In this document: positions 1 through 10,256 of the stretch, in pieces | Position numbering within the stretch: position 1 is the first letter of the stretch | Layout: each line of letters begins with the position of its first letter | Source of the DNA: Hippopus hippopus | Taxonomy: Eukaryota; Mollusca; Bivalvia; Cardiida; Cardiidae | Assembly (NCBI GenBank): GCA_946811185.2 | Contig: OX328098.1 | Location: forward strand, 43,649,650 to 43,713,649 | Length of the DNA: 64,000 nt | Reading direction: 5' to 3' | The notes under the pieces: model-generated | Seen by the model: the letters and a program-made list of their open reading frames with translations, nothing else | The model's database searches: none | Told to the model about the DNA's origin: nothing | Made by a program: the position numbers and the translations under genes

Positions 1-228
1 CCTTTCCAATACGGCAAATCTTGGTCTCTTCCACATTGACATAATCTGCAGATGAAAAATTCAAATGTGATACAAATTAACTGAAGGACTTTGACAGGGT
101 AAAATACATTGTGGGAAAATTAAAAAATGCTAGTTACCAGCAATTTCTCTTTTCCCACATTGTTTACAAAAGTTTGTTTCCTCAGGATCGTAAAAAACTC
201 GGGATTGAGTGGTAAAGGGTAAAAATTG
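1..228. repeat. Family A MITE, left end at window edge
   Basis: Contains CATTGTGGGAAAATTAAAAAATGCTAGTTACCAGCA and ends with GGATTGAGTGGTAAAGGGTAA, the usual right terminus of family A. The left terminus is diverged or outside the window. Confidence 0.75.
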
Positions 229-395
229 CAACATTTGGGGTAAGATTAGAAACCTGAAAATGTTTGCTTAATTTACTTAGTGATCTAAGAGAGTTCAAGG
301 GTGTAAACAAAAAAGAAACACTCTAAAGTATCTTTGAGTTAAGTACATCTCAAACGGATTGACTTGAAAGTGCCTGGTTAAGTCCGCTTTTTTTT

Positions 396-416
396 CTTAT
401 AAATATTTTGCTTAGA
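396..416 (+). promoter_or_regulatory. TATA-like box or 5' UTR splice acceptor upstream of glycosyltransferase ATG
   Basis: A T-tract is followed by CTTATAAATATTTTGCTTAG. TATAAAT (398-404) lies about 75 bp before the ATG and could set transcription start near 430. Equally, the pyrimidine run plus TTGCTTAG (AG at 414-415) could be the acceptor of a 5' non-coding exon. Sequence alone cannot decide. Confidence 0.3.
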
Positions 417-477
417 GAAAAGAAGCAAAACCGTCAATTAATAAAGAACTTTGGAGAGGCTTTGCATAAGAGATACA

Positions 478-506
478 ATGAATCGACTGAACCAAGTCAT
501 TCAAAG
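478..506 (+). CDS. Glycosyltransferase exon 1 (start codon, cytoplasmic tail)
   Basis: ATG at 478-480 opens nine codons plus two bases, ending at a donor CAAAG|GTAATA (507). The 2-base overhang is completed by the single leading G of exon 2. An in-frame TAA lies at 442-444, so this is the first usable Met. It is a very short exon, found by phase matching rather than by length. Confidence 0.7.
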
Positions 507-563
507 GTAATAATATCTTATATGAATTTTGTAATTCTGCTGTCGATACTTCGAAGGGGGGGG

Positions 564-621
<58 letters not shown>

Positions 622-3600
622 GTCAGAGTATCAGACTGTATGTTTTGTGCAGTATGATCTTGAACCACACAGTCGGGATCAGGCAGTTGATCTTGATCTT
701 TAATGCCTGTAGAAATCAATATAGTTCTGCTTAGCGTTCGAGGCTGGTCGGGGCGAGGACAAAATAGGCATTTAAGGAAATTTTTTTTTCATTTCTTTCA
801 GTTATCGTGTGAATTTATTTAAGTAATGGAAAGATTTTTTTGTAGATTTGACTGAATCTTAATTTGACCAGTATTACTAAATAATGTCAATAACTACACA
901 ATCTTTGATATTCAATAGTAATTTTATCCACGATATAGAGGAGGAGGGGTATTATTAGGCAGAGTGTGCGTCCTCCCACTTCTCTTGCCGTATTCCGGGC
1001 ATAATCGTCAGCGCTGAATAGGGCGAAGAAGTCGATTACACGGAATTCGTGTACGGAAAGCGCAGAAAAAACTTGGTCACAAGGAACTGTGAACGGAGCT
1101 TGCTGAAGGTATTTGTCGAAAAGAGTCGAAATAGGACGATATGATACTCTGTTCTGTTTTTGTGGCATTTGTCGAAGACAATGCCACTATGAGTTCAATA
1201 ATGAATGTTCAATATTGAATTTTGAAGACCATGTATCGTATTTTGTGCAAAACCGAAGGAAATAAACCCAATTAAACTTAATTTTTCTCAGACAAATGAG
1301 TTTTTCGATAGCACTCAGATATATAATTGGAAATGGCGTATTGAAATAAACTGTATCAGACCATCGATCGTGGAAATACTTCTTTTTGATTGAAAATAGC
1401 TTCACCCCCTCATAGCCTTCTATTGGCGCAATGATATACACTTTGGTTCCGGGCTTGTTAGTTCCAAAACCAATTCATCCCTGGGCTTGTTCGTCCCATG
1501 ATTGCACGCTACTCCATTTGATTGTGCATTAATATACTCAGTTCCGTAAATAAGTGTGCACTTAATTTTCTTTTATTTCTCGTCGCATATTTTACTGAAG
1601 ACCAACAAATTTGGTATCATACTTTAGTTCCGAGTCTGTAGAAAATGCCAGGCTAATCAGATTTTGACTAACAGAAAGTTTAAGTTAGGTTTTTGCAGTT
1701 TAAATGAAGGTGGTACTAAAACCAAAGTTGCAAAAGTACTCAAAGACTAAGGTAACATTAAAGTTAGGTTTTTCTTAAAGTTCTTGTAATTTTTCAATCA
1801 ATATCTTGTATGGCTACCTCTGCTGTCGATACAGGCAATTATTCGACGTCGCATAGACCTTACATAACGTAAAATCATTGCATCAGGAATGTTATTCCAT
1901 TCCTGAACGAGAGCGGTGGCCGAAACCTAACTTTAATGTTACAGGTTGAAAACATTATTGTAATGTTGGGAATTAGATCCTGAAGACCAAAGATATCTCA
2001 AAATCATAGTTTTCAGTTATAAACTTAATTTAATTCAATACATTTACATGGTTTTTCTCTCTACCCATCATGCATCCTACCGTCAAGGGACGTTACTCTT
2101 GACTCCTCCTGAATGATCAAAGGGAGACCACCAATACACAAATACAATGCAAACTTTGGCACCAATACTCTCCCTTTAACCAAAAAGAGGCATTAATTTC
2201 CTTAGGAGGTTGATTTTCAAGTTAATATTTGAATAATATTTCTCTTTTTTTTTTTCAATTTTTTCAAATTATTAATTCCACACAATGGCTTCTTTGACAA
2301 ATGCCACATCAGCGTTCTCAACGCTTTGATTTTAATTTACAGGAAGACGTCTATCTGGGTGCCCGTGATATCTCTAGTTATGGTCTTTGCATTTATTCAA
2401 ATGAGTGCAGACAGAAATAGGCCTCTCCAGCTGGGTAAGTTAACCAATCTCCACTGACAATCTAACCATACGATTGACCAATAAATGAAAGACGTCATAT
2501 AAACGTAAGCCAGTTTTCTCGAACACTCCTTGGCTAGCCTGCATACCTCAATTGGTGGAGCGTAGGACTCGTGAGCATGGTGTTCCAGGTCACTTGAGGG
2601 TGTGTGTCCGATTCCCACGGCTGGCCATCTAAAATTACTAATAGTGTTTCAGATGAGACGTTAAACCAAGGTCCCGTGTGGCGGTGCTATACACCGAGCA
2701 CGTTAAAGAACCAGGTGTAACTTTGAATGGGTTTCGTCCTGTATCTGCACTATCCCCCATAGCTATACTAACAGCCTCCAGGGGAGGGGCGTCGCCCATA
2801 AGGGCAACCGTGGCAACGACAGATAAATGCAAATTCAATCAATCGAACATTCCGTCAATCAGGATAGCGTTTATTGATTCCATGTGTGTGATAATCAATG
2901 ATTAGAAAGAAGGGGTGACTACGTTACCATTAACGACTGGCTTCTATCCTAGGCCTTTACAAAACGTTCCCTTGTTTTAACTACCATGATGGAGAATACT
3001 TCGAAGACATCGTGGGAGAAGGAGAAAAAAACTAACTTGCATTTTCTTCTTTTCTCCATCATGTTTTCTTCCCTTTTAACCCATTAGCTGCTACACGACT
3101 CAAGGATCTTTTGCGGACAGTGTAGATCAAGATCAGACTACACAGAACGTTCAGTCTGATCTTGGATCAACACTGTCCGATGAGGAGATATTTCCCCCAT
3201 TTCCCCCTTTCCCCCCCCCCCAAAAAAAAAACTTTGAAATAGAAAAAGTTGGGATTTTACTATCTGTTTGAAAGTTTCCTTTTACTTATTTAGCAGGTTA
3301 AGGGTTAAAGTCGATACAATCAGTTCAGTCGAATCTAATGATTTGTTGTCTGGTAGAGAGTTACTGAGAGACAGAGTAGTTGCAGAAAGTACAATTATGG
3401 CAAACGGACAGATCAACTGACGGGCAGACACACTGAGACTTTGTGACAATTGTTATTGGCCTGCAACACGCGAAAAGGAACATTCGGACATTTGCGTAAA
3501 GTGTCATCCCGGATCAGCCTGCGCACTCCGCGCAGGCTAATCCGAAAGGACACTTTCCGTTTTTATGTAATTTTCTGTTTTGCGCAAGTCTACTGAAGGA

Positions 3601-6600
3601 CAAAATCTAATGTAGTCGTAGAGTGCAGTCTCGGATTAGCCTGCGCGGACTGCGCAGGCTGATCCGAGACGACACTTTACGCAAATGTCCGAATGCCCCT
3701 TTTCGCGTGTTGCAAGCCAAATTTATTATTGAAACATTTGGCGAAAATGAAAAAAGTCATGCTCTGGCAAAAAGGGGCGTAATGTATCTCCCGTGATGCA
3801 TTGTAGCAAGCAAGTCATTACTTAAGCATGGATCCACAAGATCCATTTTTGTCTAACAATCGACTGAATCGTGAGGTACTGTGGTCCTTTGGCACCCAGA
3901 AAATTGATCAATAGCAAAAGGTTTCGACCCAGGTCAGCCGGTGCAGACTGCGCAGGCTGACCTGGGTCGATACTTTTTGCAGATGCATAAAGCCCCCTTT
4001 TCACAGAGCATAGCTCAAATATAATATGCAATCTTGCGCAAAAAAAAACATGCAATGAAAATAAATAATTTAGTTAGGAATATATCTTGAGCCCCCCCTA
4101 GCACTAACGGAGCATGTTATTTCTTTATTTCTTGGATATCATTTCTATAACTTAAATTTATGATTTTGCCTTGATTGAGCTGATCCGAAGGCCGCTCTGG
4201 ATATTTGAAGTCAACTACCTTCCAAAACAAATTCGCGGCGGAAAGCTTTGAAAAAGTTCCATGTGAAACATGGAAAACTAAGAAGATACTTGCCCCTGGA
4301 CAAGTCACTGCAAAATTCATTCTAGAAACGGTCAAACCAGGGGTATAATGAGTCAGTGAGTCAGTGAAACCAGGTAAATTATGAATCAGTGAGCCAATTT
4401 AATCACGCAAATCATCAAATGTAAGCCAGTGAAACCAGAGATATTATGAATAAGTGAGCCTGTGGAACACGAAATTCATAAATCAGTGGGCCAGTGAAGC
4501 CTAGAAAATCATTAATAAGTGAAAAGATGAAACCAGGACGATGTGAATAAGTGAGCCAGTGAAACCAGGGAAATCATAAATAGCCTAAGTGGGCCAGTGA
4601 AACAAGGGAAATCATAACTCAGTGGGCAAGTGAAACCTGGAAAATCGTAAGGCAGTTGGCAAGTGAAACCACGGTTATATGATTAGTGAGCCAGTGTAAC
4701 CAGGGAAATCATAAACAAGTTGGCCAGTGAAACTATGATAACCATAGATAAATGAGCTGGATTTTGAAATACAACGAAACAAACCTTATGCATAACAAAC
4801 AAACCTTATCTTTCTCAGATGTTCTTTCCGTCTTATGAGTGTATCCCGAGCCCCAGCCTGTTGAAATCTTGGGAAGACGTATATATGTGAACTGTCCCTG
4901 TAACAAGACAAAAACTACCGTTGAAGATAGTTTAACCCATTTCAAAAGGTAACATTACAAAATTTGAGACTTGTCCAAATTCAAAGCATTTACAGATAAC
5001 TAATTCAGTATGACTCAAATAGTTAGAATTGTCTTTAAAAAATCAGAAAACATTTTGGAAAATTGCTGAAAATGCTGGTTACCGGCATTTTCTTCTTTTC
5101 CCACAGTGTTTTCAAGGACCTCCTTCCTTAGGGTCGTTAAAACACAGAATTGTTTTCTGAAGGGTCAAATCATCGTGTAGAAAAACGTCGCAAACACAAA
5201 CTTTATATTTCTCAGAAGTTCAAGATGAAACCGTCACAGAATACAGAGCTGCCCGTTCAATCGATCGAACAATACCTAAAATTATCCATCAGATTTGGAA
5301 TGACGACATTGTTCCAACAGAGTTTGTGGAGAACGTTCGAAGTTTTATCAAGCGTAACGCCTACCCAGAATGGGATTATTATTTCTGGACGTTGGATCTA
5401 GGGCGCGAGTTTATCAGACTGAAGTTCCCAGAACTTCTAAACATCTACGACAAATCGGGTGAGGCAATTCTGTATAACATTTTACATTCTTTACCCACAG
5501 GCGGTTGTCTCTTTACTACCCGCACCGTCTACAATCTTAGACACAAATACCTTTGCCTTTACCAAACAATCATGCATGTCTATGACCTTGAAAAAGAAGG
5601 CTTTTGAAAACATCATGGGAAAAGCAGAAAAGGCATAACTCTTAATTACAAGACAAGTCACCAGATTAGCTGAGGCAGAATGTTTCTTCTTCTTCTTTCG
5701 AGGCTCATCTCAGACTTCACAAACATTTTATACTAATCAAATACATAGCGGAATGTCGTATGTATACACCGTTCATTCTTGAAAAACCTTAGGAACAAAG
5801 AAATGACTTGAAGGTTAGCTTCAAGCCATGCACTGAACCGCGACTTTTGATGGTACACGTGGGAGTAAGATAATGATAAAATACGCGGACGTGTCAACTG
5901 GATAATAGCTATTTCTGGATTTTGATTCAATGTAGAGGTCTGGTCATTCCTGTGAAGGGAATGTCTATACTTCGAAAACCACGCAGAAATCCCAGAGATA
6001 CGGGGCGATGTCCGTGATATTATGATTTAGGCGATGGGAAAATATATCAGTTATGATTTAGCAGAGGAGGCATCTCTGTAAATCATTATACCAAGCAAGT
6101 CATCACATAATTATGGATCCATAAAATCCATTTTGTCTAACAACTGACTAAATCGCGGACTGAGCAGGCTGACCTGTACCGATACTTTTTGCAGATGCAT
6201 TTAACCCCCTTTTTACAGAACATGATCCATGCAGTTTCGCATATTTGCGAACCGCTTCTAGGTAGTAGAGGTCTAAGTTAGTAACGTTAGAAAATTTGAC
6301 AGCAAGCACTTGTGTTGCACTGTTATATCGGAGAAGGTTGAAGGACAGGTCTAAAATGTGTTTTTGGTGGTGACTGAATGATTTCTGTGGAACGTGTTTG
6401 CAAGTTTGTTATTTCTTGGGGCAGCTATTTTGTGGCTGTGACCATATAAAGGAGTATGGTCTACAGTCAGGAAGGCTGGTACTATTTCTGTTTCTGCAAA
6501 GCATGACTGAAAGACCTTATGCGGACAGTGTAGATCAAGATCAGACTGCACAGAACGTGCAGTCTGATCTTGGATCAACACTGTCCGATAAGGAGATATT

Positions 6601-7803
6601 TTTCCCCGAAAATTGACTTTGAAGTAGCAATAGCTGGGTTTTTACAATCTAGTTAAAAGTTTTATATTAGTTATTTAGTAGGTTCAATGTTAGTTATGGT
6701 CACCGGCCCGTATTCATCAACCATTCTTAACAACATTCTGAGCCATGCTCTGTAAAAAGGGGGCTTAATACATCTGTGAAAAGTATCGACCCAGGTCAGC
6801 CTGCGCAGTCCGCGCAGGCTGACCTGGGCCGAAACTTTTCGCTATTGGTAAATTTTCTACATGTACAAGGACCAGTCTACCTCGGGATTAAGTGGGTTAT
6901 TAAAAGAAGTGGCTATTAGAGGTCCATAAGTATGTGATGGCTTGCTCGGTACCATGGATAACGGGGATGCAATAAGCCCCCTTTTGCCAGAGCATGGCTC
7001 ATTAATGATTTGACCAATCGGAATTTGCTTTACGTGCTACATTGAGAATATGGCTAGAAATGTAATTAAGAATAGTTGGTGAATATCGAATTGGTCTGAT
7101 ATCATCTTAAGATCGCTTTTGTTTCTGTCCATCTGTCACAGATCTCTACACGAAACCTGATATCCTGAGGACCGTGATCATCTATCACTATGGAGGAGCA
7201 TACTTTGACCTTGACATTGTAAACATTCGACCTCTGGATCGGTTTGTGGACACCCACGAGTGTGCCCTAAGCGGCGCTATTCCAGAATACTTTGTAGCCT
7301 ATAACTACGCCGTAGACTACCGCAGAGTCAACAATGCTATTCTCCTGTGCCGTCCAAACCATCCGTTCTTTCGGCAGCTTGTGTCTCGAACTGCCGACCG
7401 CTCGGAGAGATGTCTATCTAATAAAATTTGTCCAAGACCGGAAATGCCTTATTTGCTCCTGAAACATTTAACGGAACATGGTAAAAATAAAAGCATACCT
7501 GAAATCTTGGATTCTTCATATTTTGAGCCGATATACGATTTAACGATAACAAGAAAGTTAAGGAGAAAATGTTCGAAGGATTCGTATAAAACACTAGAAC
7601 CCGTAAAACAAAAGATTTGTGACAACTGGCGGAGGCTAGGTGAGGAGAGGCGGACAATTAGTGAGAATTCCTATACCATACATACATGGTTTCATACAAG
7701 TATTAAATCAGTGACTCGAGACAACAGAAACAGAATCTCTAAAATTGTTCCTCATGTTAAAATGTACAATTCTATGGTAGAAGCTCTTTATGGAACTGCA
7801 TGA
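478..7803 (+). CDS. Type II membrane glycosyltransferase, DXD sugar-binding family (GT32/A4GALT-like), 4 exons
   Basis: Joined exons are 478-506, 2343-2434, 5216-5458 and 7142-7803. The junction phases (2,1,1) agree at every step and give 341 residues. Seen: a short N-terminus with basic residues, one hydrophobic anchor (about residues 14-30, IWVPVISLVMVFAFIQM), a stem, IPKIIHQIW at 60-68, PEWDYYFW at 91-98, and YGGAYFDLD at 138-146 with the DXD pair D144/D146. A C-terminal half follows with NHPFF and HTWFH motifs. Family knowledge: the IPKIIHQIW and GGxYxDxD motifs define the Gly_transf_sug fold, in which DXD binds Mn and the nucleotide sugar, usually in the Golgi lumen. Donor and acceptor cannot be told from sequence; A4GALT-like and Och1-like activities are both possible. 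The start is the first ATG after an in-frame TAA at 442. All introns carry MITEs. Confidence 0.85.
559..617. repeat. (GA)n microsatellite
   Basis: An uninterrupted GA run of about 50 bp after a G-tract, in intron 1 of the glycosyltransferase gene. It opens spurious Arg-Glu and Ser-Leu reading frames on both strands. Confidence 0.95.
1755..1939 (-). mobile_element. Tc1/mariner deletion derivative (185 bp) with transposase C-terminus
   Basis: Inverted ends ACATTAAAGTTAGGTTT and AAACCTAACTTTAATGT are each flanked by TA (1753-1754, 1940-1941), the Tc1/mariner target. Between them only the last ~40 transposase codons survive on the minus strand. It lies in intron 1 of the glycosyltransferase gene. 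Confidence 0.8.
1798..1920 (-). pseudogene. Tc1-like transposase C-terminal remnant
   Basis: The minus-strand frame reads ALVQEWNNIP, then SMRRRIIACI, then GSHTRY and a TGA stop. This parallels the intact C-terminus of the larger element at 30717-31724 (ALIQEWNNIP ... GGHTRY), though the two are clearly different families. No DDE residues remain, so it cannot catalyse transposition. Confidence 0.8.
2343..2434 (+). CDS. Glycosyltransferase exon 2 (signal anchor)
   Basis: The acceptor TTTTAATTTACAG ends at 2342 and the donor CTGG|GTAAGT begins at 2435. The 92-nt exon encodes the hydrophobic segment expected of a Golgi type II enzyme, followed by a polar stem. It leaves one base, which exon 3 completes to a Glu codon. 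Confidence 0.8.
2536..2846 (+). mobile_element. SINE-like element, copy 1 (intron 2 of glycosyltransferase)
   Basis: A degenerate tRNA-like head (CAATTGGTGGAGCGTAGGAC, then CCGATTCCCACGGCTGGCC) is followed by a conserved body (CGGTGCTATACACCGA, CGTTAAAGAACCAGGTGTAA, GGCAACGACAGATAAAT) shared with 35335-35615. The pol III box-like spacing and the shared body support a SINE. Confidence 0.7.
3077..3306. repeat. Family B MITE, reference copy
   Basis: Starts TTTTAACCCATTAGCTGC and ends AGCAGGTTAAGGGTTAA. The centre is an inverted repeat: GCGGACAGTGTAGATCAAGA then TCAGACTACACAGAACGTTC, mirrored to CTGTCCGATGAGG. The outer arms are unlike each other, as in all family B copies. TTAA is present at both ends. 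Confidence 0.88.
3456..3720. repeat. Family D MITE, reference copy (two-lobed)
   Basis: Termini TTGGCCTGCAACACGCG / CGCGTGTTGCAAGCCAA enclose CATTCGGACATTTGCGTAAA and its mirror. Inside are two hairpins, each built on GATCAGCCTGCGCA...TGCGCAGGCTGATC, separated by a spacer TTTTCTGTTTTGCGCAAGTC. The predicted fold is a stem with two lobes. No ORF. Confidence 0.9.
3755..4016. repeat. Family C MITE
   Basis: Inverted ends TCATGCTCTGGCAAAAAGG / CACAGAGCATAGCTC, with an off-centre hairpin ACCCAGGTCAGCCGGTGCAG / GCGCAGGCTGACCTGGGT. Flanks GGATCCAC...GATCCATTTTTGTCTAACA, as in all members. Confidence 0.88.
4343..4740. repeat. Degenerate minisatellite, about 35-40-bp unit
   Basis: About eleven diverged repeats of a unit like AGTGAAACCAGGGAAATCAT followed by AAATCAGTGGGCC. 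They lie in the intron before glycosyltransferase exon 3. No coding potential is maintained. Confidence 0.8.
4950..5167. repeat. Family A MITE abutting exon 3
   Basis: Left arm TTTGAGACTTGTCCAAATTC, centre AAATGCTGGTTACCGGCATT, right arm AGGGTCGTTAAAACACAGAA. It ends about 48 bp before the glycosyltransferase exon 3 acceptor. Confidence 0.85.
5216..5458 (+). CDS. Glycosyltransferase exon 3 (N-terminal catalytic part)
   Basis: The acceptor is TTTATATTTCTCAG (ends 5215) and the donor is TCGG|GTGAGG (5459). It encodes residues 42-121, including IPKIIHQIWNDD and NAYPEWDYYFW, the conserved first strand and helix of the family. A family A MITE ends about 48 bp upstream of the acceptor. Confidence 0.88.
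6087..6229. repeat. Family C MITE, degenerate right part
   Basis: Retains AGCAAGTCATCACATAATTA, TGGATCCATAAAATCCATTT, and AGCAGGCTGACCTG with CTTTTTGCAGATGCATT. The left terminus and half of the central hairpin are lost. Confidence 0.65.
6500..6693. repeat. Family B MITE
   Basis: Perfect core GATCAGACTGCACAGAACGT with flanks GCGGACAGTGTAGATCAA and TCAACACTGTCCGATAAGGA. The right arm ends in TTATTTAGTAGGTTCAATG. The left outer arm is partly lost. Confidence 0.85.
6703..7090. repeat. Family E MITE interrupted by family C
   Basis: GGCCCGTATTCATCAACCAT TCTTAA at the left and TTAAGAATAGTTGGTGAATA at the right form inverted ends around a CCAATCG-containing body. A whole family C copy (6740-7002) sits inside, so C jumped into E. 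Confidence 0.75.
6740..7002. repeat. Family C MITE, nested in family E; reference copy
   Basis: Well-preserved ends GAGCCATGCTCTGTAAAAAG / TTGCCAGAGCATGGCTC and hairpin ACCCAGGTCAGCCTGCGCAG / CGCGCAGGCTGACCTGGG. Located about 140 bp upstream of glycosyltransferase exon 4. No ORF. Confidence 0.9.
7142..7803 (+). CDS. Glycosyltransferase exon 4 (DXD motif to stop)
   Basis: The acceptor is TCTGTCCATCTGTCACAG (ends 7141). The two leading bases complete an Asp codon started in exon 3. It encodes residues 123-341, with YGGAYFDLDIV near its start and TGA at 7801-7803. It is a long terminal exon with no frameshift, consistent with a working gene. Confidence 0.9.
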
Positions 7804-7967
7804 TCCAAGCCAGTTTACAGATTGTGTCATACAGACAACACGATTCTTTTTACGAATACGAATGTCATAAGTGAGAAAATACTTTTTGAGAAACGTTGAA
7901 AAAACATTTTCATAACAGCAAAAATAATCATCGATCCATTGATTACATATATTCTTATGTTTTTCGT

Positions 7968-8129
7968 AAACCCTTTACCGCACAATGCCAACTTTTAAAA
8001 CCCTTTTCCCACAATGTTTCCTAGCCTATCAAAGAAAAATTGCACCGTTTCAGCCACACTGAAATTGTCGTCTGCAAATGCTTTCAACTAAGACAAAGCT
8101 AAAATGTTGTCGTCTGGTAAGGGGTTAAC
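7968..8129. repeat. Family A MITE, internally deleted
   Basis: Starts AACCCTTTACCGCACAATG and ends GTCGTCTGGTAAGGGGTTAA, but the central AAATGCTGGT hairpin is missing. Only the outer arms and one TTTTCCCACAATGTTT remain. It lies just past the glycosyltransferase stop and may be in its 3' UTR. Confidence 0.75.
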
Positions 8130-8594
8130 TGTGTATTTTGGCATCTGTTGCCAGTGAAATTTGCCAGTCCAATAGAACTGATTAAACAGGCACTAAATAA
8201 GATTGAGGTGCCATTAATTATCAAGGGCGTAACCAGAATTTTGAATTCGTTACGCTTCTGATACAGACTGATATTAAATTTAAACGATGAGACCAGCAAT
8301 ATTCTCTTAAACAAAAAGCATGTATACCAATTCCCAATTCTTATGATGCAGCAGCGTATTGTGACACTAGCGTATTGTGCGGCAAGGAAGTTGCGCCTTT
8401 GAAGCATAATTTTTAAGTGCATAAAATTCCGTCTGTTCTATTGGACAAAACATCATTTTGTGTGCTTTATCCACAGTATCTCTAAAAGAATTTCAAAATG
8501 TTCCTCAGTCTTTAGGAGACATATTCACCTAGGAATGATATATAAAGCATTTTCCCAGTCTTACTTAACGCTAGAGTGTCACGAGCTACACACA

Positions 8595-8695
8595 TACGGC
8601 ATTTTCTCCTTTTTTTCACGATGTTTATACATGTACAAGCCTCTTTCCCATGGGTCGTTTAAACCCGGAATTGTGTAGTTTGGTCTAATGATCTC
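8595..8695. repeat. Family A MITE, right half only
   Basis: CGGCATTTTCTCCTTTTTTT then TGGGTCGTTTAAACCCGGAA and TTGTGTAGTTTGGTC correspond to the right half of family A. Confidence 0.6.
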
Positions 8696-8825
8696 GTAGA
8701 ATATCAGATCGTAGCGATCATTATTTTCAAGGGGTAATGAGCTACGCCTTGAACGAAAAATTCGTAAGACGGCGATCGAAAGTAATAACCCAAATACAAC
8801 TTCAATGCCTTTGACCTCAATAACT

Positions 8826-8905
8826 CACAAGGCATCGGACAGTGTTGATCTAAAATCAGACTGCACGTTCTCTGCAGTCTGATCTTGATCTACATTTCCC
8901 GATAT
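8826..8905. repeat. Family B MITE core
   Basis: CATCGGACAGTGTTGATCTA and CAGACTGCACGTTCTCTGCA with its mirror; outer arms not recognisable. Confidence 0.65.
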
Positions 8906-8929
8906 ACATGTAGCTATAAAAAATTCCCT

Positions 8930-9655
8930 CAGGAAACGAGAGTTTTGAAAATATTCGATTCAGCTCAGACGATAAAGCTGCATTTAGGGCTAACCGAGTG
9001 CAAACTGCACAGATTTAAAATCAATCTGTCAAAAGAGGATGCAGGTAGACTTTAAAACGCCTGTGATATCTCAAATGCGTTGGGTTTTACGTTGCTTGTT
9101 GAAATAAATTTGATAAACAGCCAACGCTGTTGTTGTTTTGAATATTTGGCATTGAGCTGTATACATTACAATCATATTTCAGACTAACCAGGCTTGTGTA
9201 GTGTAACGCGAATCGTTTATACCGAACATCGCGTATACGGTGCATCGCTTTAACCACTCTTCGTTTAAACCCATACTGCTTAAACCATGCTTGTTCTGAA
9301 TAAGACTAATTTCAAGCAGCCAGACTTTCTATTTGTGTTAAGTGCCATTCCTTTTAGTATTTCAGTTGTACACTGCGCCTCAGTGCACTTATTCATCTAC
9401 TCCTGTTGAGTATGATTTAAACATTGACCCAGCCAATCTCAGTTGATGATTTCGATACAATGTAGGGGTTCGTACCTTTATACCATGGTCTACATTGTCT
9501 CCATAACAAATCTTCTTGTGCAGTGATAAGGTTTAGAAATGACCAAAAATAGTAATAATACTTTCTTTGCCTCTAAACAGTGTTGAATCAACTGAAATAA
9601 TCAAACAGTCTCGGTAAATTAGCTCACTCGACCACAGGAAAATAAGTACACTATA
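8930..9655. other. Intergenic, nothing recognised
   Basis: About 0.7 kb of unique-looking AT-rich DNA with frequent stops in all frames and no repeat shared with the rest of the window. Confidence 0.5.
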
Positions 9656-9659
9656 TCTT

Positions 9660-9840
9660 TAACCCATTCGGCCGCTAAAAACGTTCAACGGTGCGCTTTT
9701 GAGGACAGTGTAAATAAAGATCGAACTCCGAAAAATATTAAAATATGCAGATTGGTTTAGCCAATCACAAGTTGTGTTACTTCTAAATCTATGATCAAAC
9801 TAAGGATGTTCGCATGAATGGTTTGTGAATACAGACCCTG
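9660..9840. repeat. Degenerate family B fragment followed by family E fragment
   Basis: TTTAACCCATTCGGCCGCTA and TTTGAGGACAGTGTAAATAA resemble the left arm of B. GATTGGTTTAGCCAATCACA and GAATGGTTTGTGAATACAGA match the right side of family E (compare 27285-27405). Confidence 0.5.
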
Positions 9841-10007
9841 ACCTTTGACCTTCAGGTCTAACACGTTGAGATTTTTTCAAACTTAAAGACCTTTCACGCG
9901 CAATATCTTGGGTGTTACCGTTGGCAGGGAATTTTCATTCAAATACTTTTGCAGTGAAAAGGTTATTTAAACATACGTGCAATTCTTGGCCCTTACATCA
10001 TCAAATA

Positions 10008-10256
10008 AATGAGCTATGTTTTGTAAAAAGGGGTTTTAATGCATCTGCGAGCAATATCGATCCAGGTCAGCCTGCGCAATCCGCGCTGACCTGCAGGCTG
10101 ACCTGAGTCAAAACTTTTTGTTGTCCGTAAAGTCTTCATGTCCAAGGATACTTCCCCTCATGGTCTAGCCGAGTTTTAGACAAAATGTACCCATTTTATG
10201 CGTAAAATGCGTTACAAAAATGCATTAAACACTCTTTTAAAAGAGCTCTGCTCAAC
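10008..10256. repeat. Family C MITE
   Basis: TGAGCTATGTTTTGTAAAAA start, GATCCAGGTCAGCCTGCGCA hairpin with a small internal duplication (GCTGACCTGCAGGCTGACCT), diverged right end GAGCTCTGCTCAAC. Confidence 0.75.

Noticed and set aside
408..734. 108-residue frame with an Arg-Glu run
   Set aside because: It is created by the GA microsatellite and runs through the exon 1 donor in the wrong frame.
887..1441. Two consecutive minus-strand frames (93 and 84 residues) in glycosyltransferase intron 1
   Set aside because: No motif recognised, no splice signals linking them, and no repeat similarity. They could be an old gene fragment, but I cannot support it.
2397..2905. Overlapping frames of 66-75 residues around 2.4-2.9 kb
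   Set aside because: They fall on the SINE-like element and on the antisense of glycosyltransferase exon 2.
7418..7657. 79-residue minus-strand frame
   Set aside because: Antisense shadow of glycosyltransferase exon 4.
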